Positions 25,115-39,300 of a stretch of DNA of 64,000 bases are shown here, one piece after another. Source of the stretch: Spodoptera frugiperda. Lineage: Eukaryota; Arthropoda; Insecta; Lepidoptera; Noctuidae. Below the pieces are notes generated by a model, which was not told where the DNA came from, ran no database searches, and worked only from the letters and a program-made list of their open reading frames with translations. A program made the translations under genes and the position numbers. The stretch spans positions 1,550,001-1,614,000 of the forward strand of contig NC_064215.1 in NCBI RefSeq assembly GCF_023101765.2. The letters run 5' to 3'. The number at the start of each line of letters is the position of its first letter. Position 1 is the stretch's first letter.

Positions 25115-28050
25115 GTTACATGACTATTTTTGGAGGTGACTACCTACCTACGTGCATGACTATGATATAAGTTTAAGATTTTCCCAGAAGGCTTAGACAA
25201 TTACTGTGAGACTCACACTCGTGTTCCATGACTTCATTACTATCAGTCTGCCACATTCCCGATGATTAGGACTGCTCACGTGTCTACCTTTAAAATCCCC
25301 TAACCTCTTTTTCTAAATTAAGAGAATGCCGCCGTGACTTCGTGTTTATTTCGCGATGTTTTCATTAACAAGTTATTTTGTGACGCATGCCTTATCTGCG
25401 ATACTACGTCGCGGGGACTACAGAAGTCGGTGATAGTCACTCAGTGTACCTAGAATTACCTACTTACTGAATCTTTTCATAGAAAGTGCATTGTGGAGTG
25501 ATTCTCTAGTACTCCCATTCATTATTTATCTTGCTTGCATATGTCTCGATATTGCGCCATATATTTGTCGGAGTAGAGTACTGAGTACCAGTCTAGCTTT
25601 GTTCCTTGTCGTAATGGTGTTGATAAGAATTGACACGATACATATATTATGTCTACTGTTAGTTATAGATAGTGACGTCAACAAACCATTTGCTATTATC
25701 GCAGCTAATGACTCGAGGTTCTAATCTCTTAAATATCTCTATGTAACTTATAATATGCTGGATATGTAGTACTTAGTTGTCCCTGTAATGTCTGTACAGA
25801 CTACAGGCCCCCGCCTGTGTAACCTCAGACTAAGCTGTGATTAAGTTTCACTTGGCTGTTCCAATATGCGTCAGATGACAAGCAACTAATATAAAAGGTT
25901 GTCTTCCAAGAGGATTAATGATACATGCCATTAATACCAGCCTTAATATGGTTTCAAATGCCTTATATAGACTGTATACGACTTTAGTGTTTATCGCCCA
26001 AGTCCTAGGGCAGGATTTCGTATAAATGCGGGTCACACTTGAATGAATAATATTTGAAGGACAACTTAGTTCTGTGAAGTTGTCTATCGCACGATTCGGG
26101 CCTCGAATAAACTGTTACTTAGTCCGGAGCAAATATTGGAAGCCTGCTGAGGTTAACTTCGTAATATAGTTAGCCAACATGCGAAGAATATCGTAAAATT
26201 ACAGACGTGCTTGACAATGTCGCAATCACTGGGTGTCTGTGATTGATCAACTATAATATAAACCTGTTGCGTTTTACTTACAAGTTGTTTGATCATTTCA
26301 AGTGTATGAATATCGTTTCGTCATTTTCTTATTTAAAAAAATAACAACATGAAAGTGTTGTTTTTAAAAACAATGCGCAATATTTCACGCGCTAAATGTT
26401 TGTCATCCATCACTTCACGAACCAATACATAGTACCTACACTTACATTATATATGTCCATACATATATATACAAGTACACGTGGAATTGCGTCTAATTCG
26501 TTCCTTACGACATTGCTTTGAAGCGATGACAATAGGAACCATAACAAATACTATACAAACTGGAAGCCATGTGTAAAATATTAGAAAAACAATAGTTTCA
26601 CACCTAAATACTACGTCTAATGTAAGTAGGGCGGCATGTGTTGCTCAATGTTTTGTCTTACTTTCTTTGGGATACATGCAAATCAACGGCACTGCAAATA
26701 TGGTAACACTTAAAACAGAATATCATTTAATGTAGACGAAAATGCGGAAGTTTTTCATTAACCAATGTGTAGCGCTTATCTTTAATGTTATCAGTGTCGA
26801 CTTCCTAATAAAAAAGTATGTTGTCATATTGTTTTGTGTGCATGCAAATGCATTCATATCCTCATAATTAAGTGTGTCGTGGGCAAGTGAAAAACTGCGC
26901 AATATAATACGTAGCGTCTCACCGTTTCACGGTCGTTCTTATCATTTCTGTAGGGCATGCCGTCGACTGTCTTTGTCCCTTCCACAGTGCGGAAAATCTG
27001 AACAAATTAACATTGGACTAGGAAGTAAACTTCAGCACTTAATTTTATTTAACTGCGATCTTATGGCTTAGAAACGCAGTTGTTTGTCTTTATCAATGAA
27101 ATTATGGCTGGTTTCCGCGATGACGCGCGAGCACGTGCAAGTTTGGCCTCACTGCCTGCGCACTGCAGGAGATTAGAGTTTTAATTAAATTGTGACGTCC
27201 TATGTCCTTTTTATCTGAAACCGAATCAAATATGATGCTGAAGCCTCAAGGCAAGCATCAGCACTGCCCAAACTGTGCAAACTAAACCAAGTTCCATCAA
27301 TAGTGCAGTTCAATAGTCCCATGTTTGTGTAAGGTGTGGTCTGCATTCGATCTTCGTGCTGTTACATAATGCTGCTGCGGTTTGTGCATCTGTGCTAGAT
27401 GTGCGTGTGGTCTAGTGTGGCCGAACCATTACGCTGATGACTTTCTCCCGTTCGATCAATAGATTAGTAATTAGTCCTACCTGCTACCTGAATCTAGATT
27501 TTCAGAATACAGAATACTGTAACGAATATGCAATTAAATTGATTGAATTTTGATGAAAATGCATACAAATGCGTTCTGATTCAAGAGGAGTAATTTGAAG
27601 TTGAAAGTTGACCCACAATTTTCATCATTGAAGTACACAATACCACAAATTCTATTAAGTAAAGCTTTAATATTTCGAATAAAGGTACTGGAAAAATACG
27701 AGAGCAAAATATTCCTCGCAGAGATGACAATAAGTCATTCATTACTCATATATTTCTCACGACAATTGTATTTTTTAACCCAATTCAATGTGCTATTGCT
27801 CCAGCATTTCGATATACTGCCATTGTTCGGTTGAAGTCAAGTGACGTCACCCGGAGATGTCAAGGTGCTCGTGACCAAACGTTTGGGTGACGCCGGCATT
27901 TATGGCGAATCTTCACCATAATGTGGGTGACTTTGGTACAAGTCAGCCATTTTTTATTCCTATTACAAAAGCAGAGTTTCACTTTTGGTTAGGAAATCTT
28001 TAGCGCTAAAGGTTTTCTAATTAATTGAGATAGCTAGTGCAATCGTATTT

Positions 28051-28150
28051 AGCCGCAGCTGCGAACTACTTACCGGGTTACCGTGGCTCCGATTGGAAAA
28101 GCAGGAGTAGGAACGGGGTGGTTTATAGTCAGTAAGGATGATTTTCCCCA
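28051..28150 (+). repeat. noctuid-type retroposon 3' fragment, copy 2, internally deleted
   Basis: CCGGGTTACCGTGGCTCCG, AAAGCAGGAGTAGGAACGGG and TAGTCAGTAAG match the 24.95-kb copy. The next ~50 bp (the GAGTCTGACATTCCCTCTCG to GAAGTCATTG part) are missing, and the match resumes at GGATGATTTTCCCC. Confidence 0.7.
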
Positions 28151-28669
28151 CGTCGTATTAATTTCGCTCTCATTGGAATATGTTATTTGGATAAGCCTAA
28201 ATTAGTAAATAGATAGTCTGATAGACAGGTGATGGTGAGAAAGTGATCCCAAAGCGGTCCTATCACATGAATTCTATTTTAATACTTCAGGGCTCAGTGT
28301 CAAGCCCTTTTATTGTTCTGTGGTGACAAGCCAGAGCGTTAACTGCCGACCTCAAGTCTGCTTGCTAATTACAATTAAATTCAAGTTGATGAACAGCTTT
28401 ACTTATATTTTCAACTTCGTCGTAAACTTTAGATACTTTGAGCTGTTAATCATACTGCATTGTTTACTTGAGATGTTGAGCGATTTGTAAAGTTTTCAAG
28501 TAGGAAATTTTTCACAGATATTTCGTTAGTACATTTTTCTAATCAAGATGTTGCCAGGAAGTAAACAAATGCCAGGCCTCGCTGTGTTTAGATCTGCAGT
28601 GACGTTGATGAAACTAAGCAGAATGCTCTGGCAGTTTGTTTTTGCAAGTTGTCTGAGAATTGAGACGTT

Positions 28670-29005
28670 CAGCCGGTAGCCATTTTGCGCTTACCCAGAA
28701 TGTAAACAGACCGTGTCTGCCTGCATCTGTGCAACTTTGAGTCGTGCTGTCTCTGTCGCTCCCACGCCGGGTGGATGTAGGTCATCGGGGAGCTTATCGG
28801 TCACAGTTCAGCCGTCTCCTTCGCACAGCGCGAGCCTTAGCACTAACTCCAGTGTTGTATGAGACGCCGCGGGGCGTGCACGTCTCCCGTGATATGAGCC
28901 CGCGCATGCGTACAAACGAATTATTACGTTCGGAGTAATCAGCTGATTGTCATTTGTATTTTTATTATTTTCTAATTGTGATCTCAGTGCTGTGATATAA
29001 AGAAG
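28670..29005 (+). promoter_or_regulatory. CpG-rich promoter / 5' UTR region upstream of the MGQAFGTT exon
   Basis: CpG and G+C content rise sharply here, for example around 28750-28935 with CGCCGCGGGGCG and CCCGCGCATGCG. No TATA box is evident. CAGTTCAG near 28804-28811 could serve as an initiator. Upstream ATGs lie in this leader. The placement just 5' of a start codon plus splice donor supports a promoter, but the transcription start cannot be fixed from sequence alone. Confidence 0.45.
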
Positions 29006-29075
29006 ATGGGGCAAGCGTTCGGAACGACGAACTCTCACAATGATGAGCAGAGGCATTACACCAGAAAAGATATAG
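29006..29075 (+). CDS. predicted first coding exon, N-myristoylated-type N-terminus (gene unidentified)
   Basis: An ATG in good context (AAGATGG) opens 23 codons plus one base, beginning MGQAFGTTNSHNDEQ and ending HYTRKDI. A strong 5' splice site (ATATAG|GTATGT) follows at 29076. Gly2 with a small residue at position 6 fits the N-myristoylation pattern, so the protein may attach to membranes. I do not recognise the family. The exon follows a CpG-rich promoter-like stretch and has balanced codon use, unlike the surrounding AT-rich DNA. No second exon could be placed in the following 35 kb, which implies a very long first intron. Alternatives are an unspliced short ORF or chance. The splice site, start context and CpG setting favour a real exon, but there is no transcript evidence. 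Confidence 0.55.
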
Positions 29076-31376
29076 GTATGTGAATTGTCTTGTTTGTTAT
29101 TGTTGGGCTCGGCTGTCGGCGGCCGACTGCTGTCGTGTTATTATACCTCGCCTACCGCTGACAGCATTCTGTCCTCGCTGCCTACATGAACATTGTCTAT
29201 TCAATGAGGACCAAGTCTATTTGTTTCTTTCTAGTTTATAGAAAGGCTCTCAATTTGGCTAATGTGGTGATAATGGACTGTTAATTTGAACTACTATAGA
29301 TTTGCACACGGGATATTCTCTTATTCATCTAATACGGTTCTATTATAAGATGTATGTATGACTAATTTTGGACGGAATAAAACTGGCTCTGGGTTTTGGG
29401 GTTAACCCCAGATTAAGTATAGTATTAGTAAGTTTCCGTGTAGATGACGTCCATAATTAAGCTGGACGTCAGAATTCTGCACTGAGATATGTATCGCTTA
29501 AGCAATTAGGAATTAAACAATGCATTTTTTTTCCAAAAACACAGTATTTTCGTGAAATCCTGAGAAAATGTAAAAATGAGTTGCATTTAATTAAAAGCCT
29601 TTCAGTACCTATAACTTAAGTTGGGAAAGTAGCCAGACGTTAAGGAGCCGAGTCTTATTCGACGGACAAACAGAAACTTTCTCTATAACGTTAGTGTATA
29701 ATGAATGTACTGTTGCATATTTATGTTAAACCTTACCGTTATTAATTATTTACACAAGTTTTCTCACCATTCAATTTAACTTCCAACAATGTAGAATGTA
29801 GATCATATTTCGTTCGTGCTAGACAGTTTGTGTCGCCCGGGACATTTCCATTTATATCCTTTTCAGCTATTCATAGGATTTAATGCCAGCGACGTTACAT
29901 TCATTAACACTCTTTGTCTCGACCTATTATGAAACAAACGGCTCCAACGGTTATAAATGTCGGGATGAATCAATTTAATGGCGTTTTCTAGCTATGTTGA
30001 AATGAAATGAACGTTCACGTTTTGCATATTTTTCATTAAATTACAGTTTTTTCTGTTAATGAATTATAAGGTATCTACGATAGCACTGTCCTAGAAGAAA
30101 CCTTACTATCATGACGTTCTTAGATTAATTACTCATTAAATCTTGAAACCGAAGGAAAGAACCGCTGTGACGTCTTGTATTGCATCAACCGATGAGAATA
30201 ATTCACACAATGCCTTATCGATTGGACGAGAGCAGTGTAGTGTCAATCATTTGGCTCGACTTGGTGACTGGACGTGCATGACAGGCCTCCATACCTCTGT
30301 AGTTACATCACAATCAAGATGTCTGAGCCGCCTCCGACCCTGGCTACTTTCTAACATCATTAGTGTTGTAATGCAAACGGTTGCAATTATTTTCAAATCG
30401 ATAAAACTACGATATTTTGTTCAAATGTGTCTTGCCAGCATGATGCCACACGTGGCGCATCAATACGTCGCCTGCCTTGCATGACCAGAGGCCTTTACCC
30501 CGCCGTGAACCATTAATAGCCCGATATTGTATTAATTTATCGGCAATAACACATCGCCGCATTAATTTATTTCAAGCGTCGATTGAATTATTCATTTGAT
30601 ATAAGACCGAGAAGTGAATATATGTTTATACAATAACAATATTTAGTATCTAAATGAACACTTATATTAGTGATAATTATGAAGTTGTCTCCTCAACGAT
30701 TGCGTTAGTTATCGCATGAATAAAAACAACTAGTTTTTGCACTCGTCACGTATCTTATCTCGTTGTAATAAAGGTTGTTTTTCCTTTATTGTAATTGATA
30801 AGGTACTGTTTGTGAAACTTTCATTGTACCCATGATGTATGCAGTTGTTATCGTGTGTTATGAAATCTACAAGATATGGACTATTTGTATAGACAATGAT
30901 AACGACTTGTTCTAGAAAGTAGATGGTTAATACATTGCAATTAGTAAATTAGTTTGTTTATCCACAGTTAGCATTATTGAAAGTTTGGTTTGTTTATGTA
31001 AGTACGACATTAGCTTTACCAACGTTAAGATATAAAGTAACTATCACATTAACTACTCGTACTCGTATCAAAAATTCCCAGAAGTGATACTATATTGATA
31101 AAAAATAAGAACAACATTTTTTTTTTGGTTATTTTTTATACCGTCTTGTTAGTTTTATGTTATCAAATAAAATAAGACATGCGTAAATCTGCGACAACAC
31201 GAATTTAAAAATATAATTTATCTTTATTTCGACCGCACACAGACGTCACTTTAAGATTTTCCTTCAATTTTTTTTAAATTCTGTCACGCCATGTCACATA
31301 TCTTTAAATTTGAAATTAATAAAGCATTGAATAACTTATACTAGTAAAATATGAATATAACCATAATTATGACCAA

Positions 31377-31463
31377 ACTAAAAGTGGCATTACCTACGTG
31401 CCCTAATGTGGACCTCTGCTTACCTCTTCGGGGATAAAAAGTGTGACGATACAGTATGATTAA
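31377..31463 (+). repeat. 5'-truncated copy of the SINE tail
   Basis: GGCATTAC...CTAATGTGGACCTCTGC and CTTCGGGGATAAAAAGTGTGACGATA closely match the 3' part of the SINE at 47.3 kb in the opposite orientation. AATTATGACCAA (31365-31376) and AATTATGGACAA (31464-31475) look like an 11/12 target-site duplication. Confidence 0.75.
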
Positions 31464-32323
31464 AATTATGGACAAGAAAAAAAAACAAGAGGACTAGTAA
31501 TAATATTTATAGAGATTTGCTTTCACTAGGTTTATGCAATCCGTGAAATTAACCTGTAAAACGATAAATGCATAATAAAATAAACCTCTTGGTAATATAA
31601 ACCGATTCTTCTAATAAATAAACGATGTCGTAATCGCAATACTGGTGATGTTTGAATTACCACAATAATGCTTAATTCCTTTCTTATACAATAACAGACA
31701 ACAGACCTCGGCATGAATAGTCTAATGACAAATATCTCGCACATAAAGAACTATAGGACTTGTTTATAAACGCACGCTCAATGGTACGAACAAAACGGAC
31801 TAGACTCTAAATAGACCATTATTTCGTTTTAATGTTTTGTTTATTTAAGTTTATTGCACTCCTTTATCCTCCTTGATATTGAGGATATTTATTGAATATC
31901 TAGAATTTTACAGAATGATATTAGGTATCGGTTTAGCGGTCAAGATTGTCGACAGTCTTGTGTCCTGCTACATTCAAATGTCGGGAATTCCCAAACCATA
32001 CAAAGACTTAAAGAATGTCATAATGTTATAGAATGTCAAAAAAAATATTTTAATCCAAATATTTTGGTTCTTTTGCTCGTTAGTCGCTCTTGTGACCTTT
32101 CAATTAACAACGCAGAAACTATTATGAATAATTTAATTAACGAATGACCATTGACATCAATTCAGTAACGGTTTAACTATCTAAATACATAATATACTTC
32201 GAATGAAGCTATTTATCTGCGCTAACGTCACGTATTTATTGTGACCTGACCGCCACTGACATTATCTAACGTTATATACTTACTGTATAACTAAACGTAT
32301 CGATAGTCTTGAAGTGATTTAAT

Positions 32324-32410
32324 ACCGGTCGGGAACCGGAGACCGGTGGTCGGTAACCGGCTAGTTGATTCTTTCATAATAATCTCTGCTTAGACGGCAA
32401 CGGACCGGTT
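32324..32410. promoter_or_regulatory. cluster of ACCGGT / AACCGG motifs
   Basis: ACCGGT occurs at 32324, 32342 and 32404, and AACCGG at 32335-32339 and 32356-32360, all within 87 bp. The core resembles Grainyhead sites (AACCGGTT). It lies about 3.3 kb downstream of the predicted first exon, where an intronic enhancer would be plausible. Confidence 0.35.
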
Positions 32411-35400
32411 TTGTTTGCAGTTTTATTGCTGAATTATTGCTATTATTTGTAGCTGTGTTTGTTACCTTGTGGTCACTTTCTTCTAATGGCCGCGTTCACT
32501 TTGGTTTGCTGTTACTGTAGTTAATTCACTCTCTGATCTTGTTATGACGTGTTTCGGTATCTAGCATGAGTTACATGTTTAACGGATCTTATTGCCATAT
32601 AACTTAGGATTTAAGGTTTGGTTCAAATTACAGCATTCAAATCCACTAATTGACTGAATAATTTATTTTCCTTTCCCAGTATCAAATTGAATTTACCTGC
32701 AATATGTACAATTTATCTAATGAATTATTTAATTTCATGATTTTCGAACATTCATTGTGTTGCTAATTAGGAAATTTTAGCTAAACAGGAATATTATGTT
32801 GTTTCCTTATGATAAAACATTGTTCACCTGGATAATTATAAAGCTCACGTAATGAGTTATTATTAATTTCATCAAAATAATATGACTAAAGTATTTTTTT
32901 GTTTCAATTTTCCTCCTCAAGGCTCCTAATTAAAGGTTCTATGAGGCTTTGTTTTTGGGCATAATTATAACATAAGCAAGTATTACATGAATATTGCTCG
33001 CTATCTACTAAATGCAATTAAATAAACAAGTTTTGGATACAAAATCCCATCTAAACCAAAAAAAAAGTTTCAAGTTCTGAGTTCAGGTTATTGACATTTC
33101 GGAATTGATAATTTAAGCAAAAAAATAACCGAATGCTAATAAAAAAGGTAACGTATGTACCTGCACCTGCAGGTCACGTTTCTGTTCCAAAAATAGAGGT
33201 AACCGGATCTACACATATATGCAAAATATTATACCAAACTGAAAGAAACCAGTTTTATACCAGAAGGGACTGGAAAACTCTATATCACAAAAAAGTTAGA
33301 CCCGAAAGGTCCTTTAGCTAACTGGCAGCAAAAAGTGCTACCTAATTAAACCACTAACCACTATTAACGATGTTTTCAAACTCATATTTAATTGAAATGT
33401 TGACGTAGATGTTAGATGTCAATAATATGGTCAGTTAAAGTAATCATGTGATAACTAATTGTCTAAATATAAATAAAATAGACTGCACTCAGTGGCCGAT
33501 CGCTTCTAATTTTAACTCGTTAATCACTTTACTAATATCCATGTAAATAGATGTTTGTAAACAGCACTTACTTTAGATCACTTTGTATTTACTTCTAATG
33601 TACAGAGAATTGTTTGTTGTATGTACGCTTGAGAACAACAACACAGACAGAGAAATCGTACTAATCCTTCTAATTATTATTATAAATGTTTGTGTGCATG
33701 TATGGTTGATGCATGTTGCTCTGTTACTCAACACTACTGAGCAGATCTGAGTGAAATTTTGCATAGAGGTAGATTATATATCTGGTATGACATGTAGGCT
33801 ACTCATTATTCTGAAGTAGCGGGCGAAACTCTAGCAGACTAGTCTAGAATAAAACTGACTTTTTTATATTAAAGAGAATTTTAATGAAAGACCTAGAACT
33901 TACACCTAATTGCCTTTCATTAGGTCGTAAAGTGTCTACTTACAATAAATTAGTTTTAATGTCTCCATTAAAGTCGACAGAACAATCGAATTATAAATAG
34001 ATGTACCTAATCGAAGTATTATGTAATGCGTGGTAAGCAGTAACCTGTACGTTATGTAATCGTTGTAATGTTTGTAATTAGCATCTTCTGTTGTTGCCTT
34101 GAGGTTGACTGTAGACCAATTAATGCATCATTACTCATCACTGCTCGCTGTGCATTCAATTATACGCGTCTTCTCCGTTAGCTTACAATGCTAATCTATT
34201 GTGGCTCTGTTCACGCGAGATGTTATGAAACTCAATAATCTAATTAGTCTGATATCCATAATCAATTATTCCTATATCTGTCTAAAAATAACTCAACATC
34301 CATGTGAGTGTGAGTAGGCTTTATAAGCGAATGCAAAACTCCAATAAATAACACCAAAAGTGTTAATAATTTGTCTCAAATTGCCTCAATTACGTGCAAA
34401 AAGCATTATAGTATCAACTATCAAGTGACTTGTTTATGGTCTTTGTTCAGCTCTGAATCAGAGGTGCGCGCGCGCCGGATGCGCGTCGTACTGGCGCAGG
34501 AGCACTTATCTTTTTAACTGCTGTTCATTTGACATGTTTGTTGTGCCCTACTAGGTAACACTGCGCAAATTAGATCTAGATAAAACTTACTACATGTTAT
34601 GCTGGTGGTCTAAAAATGTAGAATTAATTCGAAATTCTTTTCTAGTATTTTAATCTCAGATCGGTTCATTTTCACCTAAGTTACCACGCGGGCAGCGTGC
34701 AGCACGCAATTTGTATTAACACTGTTTACTACGAGTATTACCAACACTTATATTATCAGCAGCAGTACACAACTAGAATGATTCCATACTTCGTTCCAGA
34801 ATCACAGTCGACACAAATGCGTATCTGCCAGTCCCTGAATGTAGCTGCGCGTTGACAACAAATAAAAAGGTTCAATTCGCGCGTTGTGTACTGAAGTGTG
34901 GCTGAGGTCGACCGGCGCCGGCGCACCTCAAGGCGAACCGCTCGCCCGCAAACAAACACTGTTCAGTTTTAATTTATTATACGAATACTTACTCGAGGTT
35001 TTTGTAAAATAAACTTTGGAGGCTAAAACACTCTCGTATAAGAGCTACTAGAAAGTTAAATAGCTTCTGGAACTGTCAATAAAATTATATGACTTTAAAT
35101 TGAAGTTTTGGAGTACAGAACGAAATGCCCTAAGGATGTACGATTATAAGGGACAAAACGCAGAACTTACAGCGGTAGTTTCTTCATTTAAACTTATTTT
35201 CTCTTACTCTGAGCTAATAACATGTAGGTTATAATGTCAACTAGCCATTTGTGTTGCCAACCACATTTGTGCGAGCTCTAGCAACTCCCTTGAACTCTGT
35301 TCGGGACGTAACGTAGAGTGGGCAATAAACAGCTCCACTCGCATCACACACACACATGGCACAAAATGGCGGCGGTACGTAGCCAATTCAGATACCGGTT

Positions 35401-36313
35401 AAGTGCGGTTCGCACTTAGTTGGGACACTCACGAATAATCCAGTTTGCACAGAACATTCGGTGTATTTGTACGATTTCCAAATGTGGGTGTCTGATAATG
35501 TCCCGCGGATTTATTATTACAGTGGCAAGTAATCTGAACCTTGGATGCTCTAATTGGGATTACCAGGCTGGCGCAGCCTTTGTCGTAGTATTTGGTTTTG
35601 CGGTTACTCGTCACGCCTCCTGGCAAAGTAATGTCATCTCGGTGAGAGATGGCCTTTATTTGTGGTCAGCGAACCCGTTGTGGCTTGTCTTCCAATCCTA
35701 GAGTACCCTGGAGGACAAATGCTTATTTAGATTCAGATAATTTATAACCTAACTTGTTTTATGGAACGACCCTGAGTTAGTATAAATCAATAATTCTATT
35801 GCCTGAAACGGATATGAAAAGGAGAGTGAATGTGGGAAGTGAATGGTGCTTTGCAGGTTGAAGCAAACACGTCTATCGGAAATGAACAGCCGGGTGTTCA
35901 CAATAGTGTACGAGTGTGCCTGCACTTGAATAGAACCTGGCGATGAGGAGAAAGCGCCGCAGACGTGAACAAATCGTACCGAGTGCTACTGCTGAGTAAT
36001 GGAGCAGTTTACCTTCCTATCTTGAACATGTACTTATTGCTATCTGACTTGAGAAAATACTGAACGTTGTCAGCTCACACCAGAATATTCACAATTACAA
36101 AACCCGCTGCTGACGTCGCTCGCCAGCAAGATTACTAATAGTAGATAACATAGACAAGTATGTGACGTCTGCTACCTCAGCAAAAAATCTCTTAACCTAG
36201 TTGAGGCAACTTGAGACAGTTGTCGAAAAGTCTAGACTTCTGTCCTTGATGTCACTGGATCCGTCAGCTGTTTGTTTTGACTTTGGTTGCGTCTTGCGAG
36301 GCCGTCGTGTGAC

Positions 36314-36341
36314 TCGTGTGTCGTGTGTCGTGTGTCGTGTG
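36314..36341 (+). repeat. (TCGTGTG)4 tandem repeat
   Basis: Four uninterrupted 7-bp units. Confidence 0.9.
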
Positions 36342-39300
36342 CTGACCATCTGATACAATGGACTATCGAGATATCAGATACACTCGAATATTCTTTTGTC
36401 TTCAGTTACGTACCTAGCTGGAAATGTTTTCAAAGAAACAAGAAGTAAGGATATCTGCAAAATTTTAATTTAATTAAAAGCTCTTGGGATGTTAAAAAGC
36501 ATTTGGTTACATCAGAAGTTAGAACGAAGCCTACCAACGTTACGGCTGCGGTATATAAAGGTCCACTTGAACTTGCTACGTATGCAAATTAATGTGTAGT
36601 AACTAGAAGTTTGTTAGGCAATGTAGTTAATATCCCTCCCTCCCTGTAGTGTATGTGTAGTCAGAACTCCCAAAACATAGCTAGACAAAACAATATTGTT
36701 ATCAACTGACAATGCAATGTTTCGGGTTATTTCTGCGGACAATTTGGAATGCTAATATCTGTTATCATTGGAAGGCTAACAAAAACTGTTAATACATGCA
36801 AACAGACAAACAATTTTATCAAGAGACGGAACAGAAAACAAGATGATAAGAGGTTTTATTCGTTCTATTGATAAGTTATCACGATAGTAATGATAGATAG
36901 CGTAATACGAAAATCTGGAGCTACGACCTCATTGACACACTTTATACAAATGCGTAGTTTCTTTAGTTTGGGATAAAGAAAGCATTTCAAATGTTTGTTC
37001 TTTGTTTGACGAGGTGATTCTCCTCCCAAGTTGTTTACGTCTGAGAATGGGACATTATCCCCTTTTGCTTTTAACGTATTTAGAACATTTTCTTTTGGTG
37101 ACTTCGGCACGATGACAATAAGTCCTATTTACATACATCCTTATATGTCTTCTTCAGTCCATTGTTGTCAATAAATGAAATATTAAAATATTCCTAATTT
37201 ATTTAATTTATTGTCGTAAATATTCCAGATGACATAATATCTGACGTGCCCCTGGCTAATTATAGACGCTTGGCTGTCTGGTCTCCTAACAAAAATGAAA
37301 CCTTTTAAAAGAAAGCCCCTTGTCTGCTAATATCTTTTGGTCTCTATAATTTGTAAGCAGATCGGAATTTATTATTAAATATTTCTACTTCATATTACGT
37401 GTCTTTGATGTACCAATATTTAAATATATTCTCTAGACATCATAATGAAGGCAACTATTCTTCAGTCGGAAAATTCGTCGTCGTTCGTTTGACGTAAAAA
37501 TAAATGTAATTTCGTTGATTCCTCTCGAAGGCCTCTTACAAAACGTCTAGAAGTTAAAAAGTTTTTCTTAAAATGTGATGTCTATTACGCAGAAGTTTAT
37601 GTGAAGAGTACTTAAAATAAATAAAAATAAGTATTTACTTATTTATTATGTTCGTTGAAAACCTCTTCATGTAATTGTGTATTTTCAATGGAAGATTATT
37701 TGTGAAGTTATTCTTTTGTGGCGTGATATTGATATTATTTACCCACTTTACACCAGTAGCTGGGGAGTGCACTATTCAGCACTTTCACGTTAGAAAGGAT
37801 CTAGTGCTTACATAACAAGTGCTCACGCATGGCTTTAGAAAGTCTTCCAACTTTAACATCACCTGTAAATGGTTGATAGAAATTGTCGCGTTAATTGGAC
37901 ATATTAGGGTCCTCTCACAAAGCTACAATTTGAATTTGAACAATGTAAAGTAAAAAGGCAATGGCTTCAAATAACGAATGTTTGTTTTTAACTCCTGTTG
38001 CCTTTAACTAACCCTCATTCCACCCTAATTGTTTTAATGGATCGTTAGTTCGTTACACAAGAAAGCACATCAGGGGTACAGCAAAACAAATACATAATTG
38101 GAATTACTGGAAAATACTTGTGGAGATAAACAGTCTCGCTACAAGGCTGTCCAGTGAGATAAGTCAGTTCGTCGGCCCGTGATGGCGGCCGCCGCCGTCC
38201 GTTGACGCTACTTCACAACTTGTTTGATGCACACACAAATATGGCCGCCTGCTTTTGTTTTACCTTATTTACTCTTGACGCTTTCGATGGTCACAGTCCA
38301 CAGATAACATTTGCGTATTTGTTTTCCTTTATTATCTACGCACTATCAGTTAAATTGCAGTTTTGAAAGTCAAGTGGAGATTACAGCTCGTATAAATAGT
38401 AGTGATGCCCCAAAATGTAGTAACACTGATACCACGGTATTGAGGGCGTCTATCAAACTGTTACACAATGCTTTTACTCGGTTGCGTGCGAGAAACCATA
38501 TTTGTTTAATAATAAACTTGAAAATATGGTGTTGTTTGTATCTGGGGTTTTTATCAAATTACTTGAATTAATATTTTATCTTCCCCGGTAACGTTACAAA
38601 CAAAAGATATGAGGCACACGTACTGTATAATCTGATGATTAGAACATTTCAATATTATGTTTGTTGGTGTATTTGCCATTGACCTCAGCTTTCCCTTCTT
38701 ATAATTTGACTTGCTAATTATACTCCAATAGTTGTATACCTTGGAGTTATGATCTAGTTTTATAATAGGGGAATTACGATTATCTTTCAAATATCTCTCT
38801 TTTATCTAAAATCTTTAACAACCTTATTATATAGTCATTGATGAAAACATAGTCGCATCAACATATGAATGAAGTACTCGTATCGAATGAACTAACTGCC
38901 AGATATCACATTTCCTCTGAAGGGATCTCCAATAAATTACGTGCCGTATAAACAAGGAGGGAGTGGAAATTGTGACATTTTGATATGCGATGTACCATCT
39001 AATAGGAAAGAGTGGCGGGAGGGACGGAGGAACAGTTCGCGAGACGGCGACGCGACGTAATATATGGGGCTGCCTCCAGGGACTGAGTGATGCACGGACC
39101 GTCAGCCTGCCACTCCTGCCACTAGTATTTGTCACAGATTCCCATCTCTGTGTTTACACCACAGAACGAACACGGGAAATGCGGAAATAACATACAATAC
39201 TGAGCTATTTTCCTCTTCAAATACTCTTAACATTGAACAGTTAACACAAGATTTTCCAGCATCGCTCACCGGAAATAACAGTAGTGCACGACAGTATGAA

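Larger units (their letters stand above)
20894..28669. other. AT-rich noncoding DNA with retroposon fragments
   Basis: No exon could be supported. It holds the LINE and SINE fragments at 21.5, 23.9, 24.95 and 28.05 kb, the palindrome at 22.08 kb, CRE octamers at 22388, 25673 and 27842, and the composite splice site at 24.29 kb. Confidence 0.45.

Noticed and set aside
30143..30484. 113-codon ORF on the plus strand
   Set aside because: No recognisable domain and no supporting signals; it lies in the predicted intron.
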